Source: WJJR01 sp964440935 (GTDB lineage Bacteria > Zixibacteria > MSB-5A5 > WJJR01). Taken from it: DNA of 64,000 bases. The position numbers and the translations under genes were made by a program. Each line of letters opens with the position of its first letter. Position 1 is the stretch's first letter. The notes beneath the pieces are model-generated. The model saw nothing but the letters and a program-made list of their open reading frames with translations, was not told the origin of the DNA and ran no database searches. The stretch is taken from NCBI GenBank assembly GCA_964440935.1, contig CAYTTY010000004.1, positions 81,936-145,935 on the forward strand. Reading direction: 5' to 3'. This document shows, in pieces, positions 31,141-40,400 of this stretch.

Positions 31141-34062
31141 ATGAAGCGTTTTGCATTAATTACATGCCTGGCGGCTTGTTTGGTGTTTGCGCTCGGTACC
31201 ATCGCCTTCGGCGCGGATCGCGTTGAAGTGGAAAGCACGGGTGCTGGGATCAATTCACCGGTCACTGTCGGCGTGTTCACGGAAAACGACGCCTCGACCA
31301 ATTCGATCGTATGTCCGTTGGTCATTCGGTCGTTGTCGAACGGCGCCTATCCGACCACCATCGAGGCCGTGTACAATGACAACGGACGGTTGTCCTTCTC
31401 GAGCGGCGCCCTTCAAGGCGTGAAGGTTCTCAACTCGTATGAGACCGAAGACGGCGCGTGTAAGGGCGGCGACCCCGGCGGTTTCCAGACGATTGCCGAG
31501 CAAGCGGGTGCCTCTGGCACGGCGGCTGATGTCGACGTTCCGACTCCGGGTGATCCGGACGCGATCTTGGCGTTTCGTGGGGTCATCCTGGACCCGGCGC
31601 TTGCTGCCGGTTCCGATTTCGGTGGTGAACCGTTCTTGTTTCTGAACTTCACCAACCCGAGTGACACCGGCTGCTATATCGTCGACACGACCTGCACGAA
31701 CCCGGCGAACCACTTGGCGTTCGTGTTGGCGGCCGGCGGTCAGGTGGCTCCGGCGTTCACCGCTGGTCAGATCTGTGCGCTGCCGAACCTGTGCCCGACC
31801 GCGAGCTACGATAACGTGGCCGCCACTGTCGGTAGCCAGGCGTCGAACAGCCCGATCAATCCGGACGATCCTGAAGGCGACCCGATTGAGTATTTCCTCG
31901 CTTCGGGTCCGGGTTCGGTCGATCAGGCAACTGGTGAGTGGACCTATACCCCCGATTGCGGCGATCTCGCTGGCTTCACCGTTGAGATCGAAGTGACGGA
32001 TAAGGGTCAGGGTGCTTGCAATACTTTCTCGTTCGACGTCACCGTCGACCCGACCCAGTTGAACATCAGCTGCAGCAACGTGTCGGTTCTTTGGAGTGGT
32101 GCTGATGCGGCCCAGACAGTCACCGTGACCGGTGGTTGCCCGCCGTACACCTACACCGCTTCTCTCGGCACGATTGATGGCAGTGGCAACTGGTCGTACG
32201 ACCAGGATTGCCAGGATGTCGGTACCGTTCCGGTCGACATCGAGGTGACCGACGACGCGGGCCAGCAGATCTCCTGCCAGTTCAACCTCGAAGTCACCAA
32301 CACCGCTCCGACCTGCAGCAATCCGGTCGATCTGACCGCCCCGACGGGCGTTCCGTTCTCGATCGTGCTCGGTCCGGCGACTGATGGTGACGGCGAAGCG
32401 ATCACCTACACCCTCGAGCCCGGTGCTCCGGGTTGGGTTGCGGTGAATGGCAATGAGCTCGAAGGCACGCGCCCCGGTGGCGACGATGCCCCGTACCAGG
32501 TCTGCTACAGTGGCAGCGATGGCTGCGAATCCTCGCAGATCTGCTGTGTCAACATCCTGTTCGAGTCTCCGTTCTTCGTCTGTTTTGACGACGGCGACGC
32601 CTTGAACGGCCAGGATGAGTATGTTGAGACCCTGGGTGGCCGTAATGCTCAGATTTGCGTCTGGGTTGACCCGTCCACCGGTTCGTCCGCTGGCGTTGGC
32701 GGCTTTGACTTCCTGATCTGCTACGATCAGAGTGGTCTGGTCTTCCAGAATGCCTATCGCGGTCCGGACCTCCACCCGGATTGGGAATACTTCACCTGGC
32801 GCACCGGCATGTTCGGTGGCAACTGCGGCGGTGCCTGCCCGGATGGTTTTGTCCGTCTGGTCGGTATCACCGACATGAACAACGGTATCACTCCGGCCCC
32901 GCAGGCGTTCTCGCTGGCCGGTAGTGTCGTCTGTCTCGAGTTCTACGTGACCGACGACCAGAACTTCGTGGGTTCGTGCCTGCACGTTGGCTTCTGCAGC
33001 TACGACTGCGGCGACAACGTGATCTCGTCGAAAGACGGTAACAAGCTGTTCCTCCCGAACTCGGGTGTGACCTTGGGTCCGGACTACGACGGTGAATTCT
33101 GCATTGATGACACGAAGGACGCCGAAGCAGAGCCGTTCATCGACTTCTGCCAGGGCGCCATCTGCGTCATTCCTCCGCCGGACGATCGTGGTGACCTGAA
33201 CCTTAATGGCATCCCGAACGAAATCGCGGACGCTGTTCTCTTCAGCCGTTTCTTCATCTATGGCCCGAGCGTCTGGGATCCGAATCCGGCCAACATGGAA
33301 GTCCAGGTCTTCGCGTCTGACGTGAACAACGACGGCATCGAGCTGACCGTTGCGGACCTGATTTACCTCATTCGCATCATCACCGGCGACGCCCAGCCGT
33401 TCGACGATGAAAACGTGAATCCGAAGGTCGCTCCGTACGCGAACTCGGTTGACGTTCTCACCGACACCAAGGGTGGCGCTGTAACTCTGACGACCGATGC
33501 CACCGTTGAATTGGGCGGCGCGGTCCTGACCTATCGTTATTCCGATCTCACCATCGGCGAGCCGATCACCGTTGACGGCATGACCGTCAAGGCCCGCGCT
33601 CACAACGGCGAACTCCGCGTGCTTATCGCTCCGGACATCGCCACCGGTGGTAAGGTTTCGGCCGGCACCAATGACCTGCTGACCATTCCGGTCGAAGGCA
33701 ATGGTACCATCGAATTGGTCGAGTCGCAGTTTGCTGATGCGAACGGCGCGCTCCTCGAAGTCGAAGCCGCTGCGAAGCTGGTTCCGACCTCGTATGCGCT
33801 CCACCAGAACTTCCCGAACCCGTTCAACGCCGGCACGGTTATTCCGGTCACGTTGAAGGATGCTTCGGACTACACCCTGACCATTTACAACGTCGCCGGC
33901 CAGGTCGTGAAGACCTTCGCGGGCAACGCCGAAGCGGGTACGGTCAACATCCGCTGGGATGGTCGGACCAATGACGGTAGCGAAGTGGCGAGCGGTATGT
34001 ACTTCTATCGCCTCGACACTCCGAGCTTCACCAACACCCGCAAGATGGTGGTGCTGAAGTAA
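31141..34062 (+). CDS. Secreted Cys-rich surface protein with dockerin-like repeats and T9SS-type sorting domain
   Basis: A 973-aa protein with a clear signal peptide (MKRFALITCLAACLVFALGT, ending near A25). The body has several Ig/cadherin-like modules with many cysteines, probably disulphides. One resembles a PKD/He_PIG type (DPEGDPIEYFLASGPG). A dockerin-like pair sits at about 685-755 (GDLNLNGIPNEIADAVLF; SDVNNDGIELTVADLIYLIR). The C-terminus (about 885-973, LHQNFPNPFNAG...MYFYRL...RKMVVLK) is a type-IX-secretion-like sorting domain. Codons are strongly restricted (AAC, GAC, ATC, CTG, CCG, GGT/GGC), unlike the neighbouring large genes, so high expression is likely. ATG 31141 follows AAGGAG; the earlier frame start at 31078 is not supported. 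Confidence 0.9.
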   Translation: MKRFALITCLAACLVFALGTIAFGADRVEVESTGAGINSPVTVGVFTENDASTNSIVCPLVIRSLSNGAYPTTIEAVYNDNGRLSFSSGALQGVKVLNSYETEDGACKGGDPGGFQTIAEQAGASGTAADVDVPTPGDPDAILAFRGVILDPALAAGSDFGGEPFLFLNFTNPSDTGCYIVDTTCTNPANHLAFVLAAGGQVAPAFTAGQICALPNLCPTASYDNVAATVGSQASNSPINPDDPEGDPIEYFLASGPGSVDQATGEWTYTPDCGDLAGFTVEIEVTDKGQGACNTFSFDVTVDPTQLNISCSNVSVLWSGADAAQTVTVTGGCPPYTYTASLGTIDGSGNWSYDQDCQDVGTVPVDIEVTDDAGQQISCQFNLEVTNTAPTCSNPVDLTAPTGVPFSIVLGPATDGDGEAITYTLEPGAPGWVAVNGNELEGTRPGGDDAPYQVCYSGSDGCESSQICCVNILFESPFFVCFDDGDALNGQDEYVETLGGRNAQICVWVDPSTGSSAGVGGFDFLICYDQSGLVFQNAYRGPDLHPDWEYFTWRTGMFGGNCGGACPDGFVRLVGITDMNNGITPAPQAFSLAGSVVCLEFYVTDDQNFVGSCLHVGFCSYDCGDNVISSKDGNKLFLPNSGVTLGPDYDGEFCIDDTKDAEAEPFIDFCQGAICVIPPPDDRGDLNLNGIPNEIADAVLFSRFFIYGPSVWDPNPANMEVQVFASDVNNDGIELTVADLIYLIRIITGDAQPFDDENVNPKVAPYANSVDVLTDTKGGAVTLTTDATVELGGAVLTYRYSDLTIGEPITVDGMTVKARAHNGELRVLIAPDIATGGKVSAGTNDLLTIPVEGNGTIELVESQFADANGALLEVEAAAKLVPTSYALHQNFPNPFNAGTVIPVTLKDASDYTLTIYNVAGQVVKTFAGNAEAGTVNIRWDGRTNDGSEVASGMYFYRLDTPSFTNTRKMVVLK

Positions 34063-34088
34063 TCACCTTTGTTGGTGGCAATAACGCA

Positions 34089-34119
34089 GCCTCGGAGGGG
34101 TACCAATCCCCTCCGAGGC
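34089..34119 (+). terminator. Terminator-like hairpin after the first surface gene
   Basis: A perfect 12-bp stem GCCTCGGAGGGG/CCCCTCCGAGGC with loop TACCAAT, 27 bp after the stop. It has no strong U run, so it may stabilise the 3' end as much as terminate. Confidence 0.6.
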
Positions 34120-34307
34120 TCGCTTCGGAAAGAGACGATAGCCGGAAGCGAAAGGAGGGATACGGAGCTGACCCAGATGTGATCGGATTGAGCGAACTAA
34201 CACGAAGAGATGACACGACTAATGTTGAGACGTAGCGTTCCCCGCCGACACACCCCGCCTTGGGTGTCATGTTTTTGCCGCGACGGGGGCGTTTTTTTGA
34301 TGAAGAG

Positions 34308-34316
34308 TGTTATATT
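34308..34316 (+). promoter_or_regulatory. Extended -10 promoter of the three-gene surface operon
   Basis: TGTTATATT, the same extended -10 pattern as TGGTATATT at 30425-30433, with no recognisable -35. The start would be near 34323, about 465 nt before the chosen ATG at 34790. Confidence 0.4.
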
Positions 34317-34789
34317 AGAACTTTGAAGACTTTGTTTAAATCATTGGACCCGAAGAGAAAACTGATGGACGCAGAACATCACCACTGTATCAAAGGAGGA
34401 CCGTAAGCGAAGCGCTGGACGTCGACACCAAGGACGGACGGTGTGATTGGAGATTTCCCCGCCACTCCAACTCGTACCACGCGACCCGCATAGTACCTTA
34501 GTTACCCGCGATTGGTTTGAACGACCGTGGCCCACAGGACGGGCACTCAGTTTGCGTTTAGACCCCAACGGACCGGCAGCCCCGACTCCGCGGCAGCGGC
34601 TCCGTCCCGATCCCCGACCGGCCCCTAAGCCGTTTTGGGACCGGGGATTGACAGGATGACACGATGCCCGGAGAGCGGCCCGCCGGCCGGACAACTGGCG
34701 ACGCCTGAATGTCGCCCGCTTTCGCAGAGGTGAAAACTATGCAGATGGTTGCACACGACATGAAAACGACCCGGAAGGGAGTTTTGGCG

Positions 34790-37399
34790 ATGGCTGACAG
34801 ACGGCCGATGTTGGATAAGGGGGATAGACACTTGCACGGATACGTCCATACCCGTCGGATCCGCGCGATCCGGCGCCGCATGCTCGGTCTGGCGCTATTG
34901 CTGGCGGTCGGCGCACTGTTGCTGCTCCCGGCGACCGACGCCTCGGCGCAGACGCCGTCGGAACTGGATACGTTGCGTATTGAGCCGATTTCTCCCGTTG
35001 CACCGGGGGACACATTTTTCGTCGAGTTCTATATCCGCAACATTGACACACTGGGAGCCATCAGCTTCCGGGTTGAGTTCGACGAGACTGCAATCGAACC
35101 ATTGACAGATACAGTCGACTCACAGATCAACACGGAACCTGTGGAACAGCCGCGAGGACTGTTCACGTTAGCCGACACCTATGGTGGGTCACTCCCCGAA
35201 CCAGGGGTGTTGACGTGGGCCTTCATCGACTTCGACTTAAACCCCAACGATTACTGGACGCCATACGCTGGGACCATGATCCGCATGCGGTGGCTGGTCA
35301 AAAGTGCGGCCACATCACAAACCACCTCGATCCAGTTTGTTAATGACCCCGATTTTCCGAATTCGAACAACATTTTCGGTGACATCTCGGGTTTGAAGCT
35401 CATTCGACCAACGCTGATCGGGCGCACAATTACGGTTAGTTCGGAGATCGCGGGAGCGCCGATCATCGAAAACTGCCCGTCGAACTTCACGATCGCCCAG
35501 GGTAATCTGGCACAGTTCTCGATCACAGCGACCGATCCCAATAGTGACGATCTTGAATTGCAGGCAAGCAATCTGCCGGCGGGGGCGACCTTTAGTCCCG
35601 CGAACCCCGTGGCCGGAAACACATCGGTGACGGGAACCTTCAGTTGGATTCCATCGACGTCACAAGTGGGTGATTTCACCGTTAGCTTCCGTGCGACGGA
35701 CAGCCCGGGCGGCAATAGCAGCCCCTTCTGCAATGTCACCATCACGGTCAGCGATGAGGTGGTTGGCAGCCCGCCACAGGTGACGTGTCAGGCCAGTACC
35801 GTCAATGTTGATCAGGGTCAATTGGTCGAGTTTACCATCAATGCCACGGATGCCGACAACGATGTGATGACGTTTACGGCGCAGAACCTGCCGACCGGTG
35901 CGGAGTTGACACCGGCGTTGCCGATCACCAGCACTGGCCCACTCAATACGACCTTCCGATGGACACCGTCATTTTCGCAGTCTGGTTCCTTTACGGTGAC
36001 ATTCCAGGCGACTGACACGGACGGCAACACCGGGTCGTGTAACACCTCGATCTTTGTCAATGAGGTTCAGAAGGATCAGTTGTTCTCGACCTCATCGCCG
36101 GGACAGAAGCCCCAGGGCGGTGTGCCGGGGACACCGAACGTCGTTGTTCCAATCGACTTTGTCAATGTCAATGAGTCATTCGGTATTCAGTTCGATTTCA
36201 TTTACGACCCCACGATCTTCACGCCGACGCAATTGCAGGTGACGGACCGTCTGGCCGGATTCCAGATCTACGATGATATGGGTGAGACGCCGGGACGGAT
36301 TCGTATCGTGGCATTCGATTTGTCCGGTAATCCCATTGCGATGGGATCGTCGTCGGTGTTGTTCAACGTCGTCGGCAACATGGTGGATGGGACCACGCCG
36401 GGATCGTATCCGATCACTTTTGAGAATGCGTGGGAGTCGATCAGTTCCGATCCGGATGAGCCGTCGGTGTCACTGGCGACGTCCGACGGTGTCATTATGG
36501 TCGACTACCTTGGCGACGCGAACCTCGATACCCGTATCGATGTCGGCGATATCGTGGCGATTGTCGGTAATATTCTCGGCGATCATTCGTTCACGCTGCG
36601 GCAATTTGTCGCGGGTGACGTGATTGTCGACGCGACGCTCGACGTCTTTGACCTCCAAGGCATCATTAACTTGATCTTTGGCGATCCAATCAGCCCGACG
36701 CCGAATACACCGAGCGGCGGCGGTCCGGCCAAAGTTGAGTTTGTCTACCAGCCGAACGACGGGCCGTATGGCTCCTATCATCTGATCACCGACGCGCCGG
36801 TCGACATTGCCGGGGCGCAGGCGGCGATGCTGTACGATTCGAAGTCGGTGACGCTCGGTGCGCCCGAACCGTTGGCGGCGGCCTCCGGCATGGATGTCCG
36901 TTATCGCGACCATCAACGGGGCGCGATGATGGCGCTGATGATCGATCCGACCAACCAGGCGCGGATCCCGGTGGGACGCAATGACGTGATGCGCATTCCG
37001 GTGCTGGCATCAGCCAATGAGCAGCCGGTGGTGCGGCTCAAAGAGCTGAAGCTGGCGGCATCGGATGCCGGCAAGATCGAAGTCGAAAGCGCCAGTGCCG
37101 TGCCGCGCACGTTTACGCTGCACCAGAATTACCCAAATCCGTTTAACCCGTCGACGACGATTGCGTTTACGATTCGCGGCGGGGATCAGTTTACACCGGT
37201 GGACGCCACACTGGAAGTGTTCAACGTGCTCGGGCAACGTGTGGCAACGCTGTTACAGGATCGTTTGGAACCCGGCCGCTATGAATTCCAATGGGATGGG
37301 ACCGACCGGTCCGGCCGTTCGATGGCGAGTGGCTTGTATTTCTATCGTCTCAAGGCCGGGGGACAAGAAGAGACGCGGAAGATGGTATTGCTGAAGTAA
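34790..37399 (+). CDS. Secreted protein with cohesin-like, cadherin-like, dockerin-like and T9SS sorting modules
   Basis: An 869-aa protein. A long basic N-region is followed by a hydrophobic signal (LGLALLLAVGALLLLP) ending near SAQ at about residue 54. Modules in order: cohesin-like beta-sandwich (about 57-215), two cadherin-like modules (220-322, 325-420; FSITATDPNSDD, FTINATDADNDV), a second cohesin-like module (425-560), dockerin-like repeats (565-630; GDANLDTRIDVGDIVAIVGN), a beta-domain, and the C-terminal sorting domain (775-869; LHQNYPNPFNPSTTIAF...LYFYRL...RKMVLLK). ATG 34790 has AAGGGAG at good spacing; ATG 34739 (AGAGGTG) is a serious alternative. Only 36 bp precede the next gene, so they are co-transcribed. 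Confidence 0.85.
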   Translation: MADRRPMLDKGDRHLHGYVHTRRIRAIRRRMLGLALLLAVGALLLLPATDASAQTPSELDTLRIEPISPVAPGDTFFVEFYIRNIDTLGAISFRVEFDETAIEPLTDTVDSQINTEPVEQPRGLFTLADTYGGSLPEPGVLTWAFIDFDLNPNDYWTPYAGTMIRMRWLVKSAATSQTTSIQFVNDPDFPNSNNIFGDISGLKLIRPTLIGRTITVSSEIAGAPIIENCPSNFTIAQGNLAQFSITATDPNSDDLELQASNLPAGATFSPANPVAGNTSVTGTFSWIPSTSQVGDFTVSFRATDSPGGNSSPFCNVTITVSDEVVGSPPQVTCQASTVNVDQGQLVEFTINATDADNDVMTFTAQNLPTGAELTPALPITSTGPLNTTFRWTPSFSQSGSFTVTFQATDTDGNTGSCNTSIFVNEVQKDQLFSTSSPGQKPQGGVPGTPNVVVPIDFVNVNESFGIQFDFIYDPTIFTPTQLQVTDRLAGFQIYDDMGETPGRIRIVAFDLSGNPIAMGSSSVLFNVVGNMVDGTTPGSYPITFENAWESISSDPDEPSVSLATSDGVIMVDYLGDANLDTRIDVGDIVAIVGNILGDHSFTLRQFVAGDVIVDATLDVFDLQGIINLIFGDPISPTPNTPSGGGPAKVEFVYQPNDGPYGSYHLITDAPVDIAGAQAAMLYDSKSVTLGAPEPLAAASGMDVRYRDHQRGAMMALMIDPTNQARIPVGRNDVMRIPVLASANEQPVVRLKELKLAASDAGKIEVESASAVPRTFTLHQNYPNPFNPSTTIAFTIRGGDQFTPVDATLEVFNVLGQRVATLLQDRLEPGRYEFQWDGTDRSGRSMASGLYFYRLKAGGQEETRKMVLLK

Positions 37400-37435
37400 C
37401 GACTCTGACGCGGTACTGACGTTCAGGAGGTGTCA

Positions 37436-40400
37436 ATGCGTGCCCCCCGAGCACGGTGGCAAGTACAACGGTTACATATTGCAGTGATTCTGGCTGCAGC
37501 TGTCATGGCGGCTGTCTTTCCCATGACGGCCAGAGCGCAGCTTCAGGCGGAAACGCTGTATGTCAATACGTCAGCCAGCGGCCAAGGCATCACCTCAGAG
37601 TCGAACAGCCATGGTGCGCCTGATGGGAATGTCGCCTACATCAGTGGGAATTTGGCGAATGGGGAAACCTGGACTTTTGACTTTGATGCCACGTCTCAGA
37701 GTACGGTCTCCATTGATTCAGCCAGGATACTAGTCTCCCATTATCAATCGGGCTGGATAGAAGATTCGCTGGTACTGGAGTACTATGACGGAACATCGTT
37801 TATCCCGTTCGAGGAATTTGCGAATATTCCAACATCGCTTTCCACGACCGGTCCGTACACGGCTGCCAATATAACATCGGGCAGCCAGCTGGATGGATTC
37901 CAGGTCCAAATGCGGGGGGTGCTGAAGATTGGTCCGGGACGCCCCGATGGAATTACTTATTACGTTGATGCGATTCAACTGCAGGTGTTCTATGCGGGCA
38001 CGGGCAATAATGCGCCGGTGTTAACGGCGATTGGGGCTCAGTCAGTCGATGAAGGTCAGAACCTGAACATCGGCATCACCGGCAGCGATGCCGATGGCGA
38101 TAGCCTGATCCTGAGTGCGGAGAACGTCCCAACAAATGCGACGTTCACCGACAACTTCGACGGCACCGGGACGTTTGACTTCACGCCCGATTTCACGCAG
38201 GCGGGTGTCTATAATGTGACGTTTATCGTCAGTGACGGTGCGTTGGCAGATACGGAGATCGTCGCGATCACCGTTAATGATGTGAATCGCGCCCCGACCC
38301 TCGCGTCCATTGGTTCGCAGTCAGTCGATGAGAATCAGAATCTGAATTTCGGTGTCAGCGGCAGCGATGCCGATGGCGACAGCCTGATCCTGAGTGCGGA
38401 GAACGTCCCGACTAATGCGACGTTCACCGACAACTTCGACGGCACCGGGACGTTTGACTTCACGCCCGATTTCACGCAGGCGGGTGTCTACAATGTGACG
38501 TTTATCGTCAGTGATGGTGCGCTGGCGGACACGGAGATCGTCGCGATCACCGTTAATGATGTGAATCGGGCGCCGACCCTCGCGTCCATTGGTTCGCAGT
38601 CAGTCGATGAAGGTCAGAACCTGAACATCGGCATCACCGGCAGCGATGCCGATGGCGACAGCGTCATCCTGAGTGCGGAGAACGTCCCGACTAATGCCAG
38701 TTTCACGGACAACTTCGATGGCACGGGAACGTTTGACTTCACGCCTGATTTCACGCAGGCGGGTGTCTACAATGTGACGTTTATCGCCAGTGATGGTGCG
38801 CTGGCGGACACGGAGATCGTCGCGATCACCGTTAATGATGTGAATCGGGCGCCGACCCTCGCGTCCATTGGTTCGCAGTCAGTCGATGAGAATCAGAATC
38901 TGAATTTCGGTGTCAGCGGCAGCGATGCCGATGGCGATAGCCTGATCCTGAGTGCGGAGAACGTCCCGACTAATGCCAGTTTCACGGACAACTTCGACGG
39001 CACCGGGACGTTTGACTTCACGCCCGATTTCACGCAGGCGGGTGTCTATAATGTGACGTTTATCGTCAGTGACGGTGCGTTGGCAGATACGGAGATCGTC
39101 GCGATCACCGTTAATGATGTGAATCGCGCCCCGACCCTCGCGTCCATTGGTTCGCAGTCAGTCGATGAGAATCAGAATCTGAATTTCGGTGTCAGCGGCA
39201 GCGATGCCGATGGCGATAGCCTGATCCTGAGTGCGGAGAACGTCCCGACTAATGCCAGTTTCACGGACAACTTCGATGGCACGGGAACGTTTGACTTCAC
39301 GCCTGATTTCACGCAGGCGGGTGTCTATAATGTGACGTTTATCGTCAGTGACGGTGCGTTGGCAGATACGGAGATCGTCGCGATCACCGTTAATGATGTG
39401 AATCGCGCCCCGACCCTCGCGTCCATCGGCGCGAAGTCAGTCAACGAAGGCCAGAATCTGAATTTCATGACCAGCGCTTCCGATCCGGATGGCGACTCAC
39501 TCATCTGGAGTGCTGAAAACCTCCCGGCCAATGCCACCTTTGCAGACCAGTACGACGGAACAGGAATATTCAACTTCAATCCCGACTACACTCAAGCCGG
39601 TGTTTATAATGTGACGTTCATCGTGAGTGATGGAGCGCTGGCCGATACGGAGACTGTAGAAATAACGGCCGAGGATGTGGATCAGGCGCCCGTATTGGAC
39701 CCGATCGGTGACCAATCGGTTGATGAAAATCAGAACCTGAACTTCGGCATCAGTGCGAGCGATGCCGATGGGGACAGCATTGTGTTGTCCGCGGAGAACA
39801 TTCCGGCCAACGCCACGTTCACCGACAACTTCGACGGTACCGGCACCTTCGACTTCAATCCTGATTTCATGCAGGCTGGTGTCTACAGCGTGCGCTTTAT
39901 CGCCACGGCGGGTGGATTGGCCGACACCGAATTGGTGGGTATTACGGTCAACGATGTAAATCGCGCACCGGCCCTCGCGTCTATCGGGTCGCAATCGGTG
40001 GACGAAGGGCAAAATCTGAATTTTGGTACGAGCGCCTCTGATTTGGATGGCGATTCGTTGATCCTGAGTGCCGAGAATCTCCCGGCCAACGCCACGTATA
40101 GCGATAACTTCGACGGGACCGGGACATTTGACTTCAATCCCGACTTCACACAGGCGGGTGTCTATAATGTGTCGTTTATCGCCAGTGATGGTGCGCTGGC
40201 GGATACGGAACTCGTTGCCATTACAGTCAATGATGTGAACCAGGCGCCGGTGCTGGCATCGATTGGGTCACAGAGCGTTGACGAGGGCCAGAATCTGAAT
40301 TTCGGTGTTAGTGCGTCAGACTTTGACAACGACAGCCTCATTCTGAGTGCCGAGAACATCCCGACGAACGCGACATTTACCGACAACTTCGATGGCACCG

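Larger units (their letters stand above)
34063..34789. other. Intergenic region and leader before the second surface gene (727 bp)
   Basis: Holds the hairpin at 34089-34119, a second hairpin ACACCC-CGCCTT-GGGTGT followed by CATGTTTTT (about 34249-34274), a T7 run at 34292-34298, an extended -10 (34308-34316) and an isolated AAAGGAGG (34392-34399). No gene is supported; the frame that continues upstream from the next gene lacks a signal peptide at its start. Confidence 0.6.

Noticed and set aside
31255..33804. An 849-codon open frame on the minus strand antisense to the first surface gene
   Set aside because: Its length follows from the strict codon use of the plus-strand gene. It has no ribosome site, no recognisable domain and low-complexity Arg/Val/Asp content.
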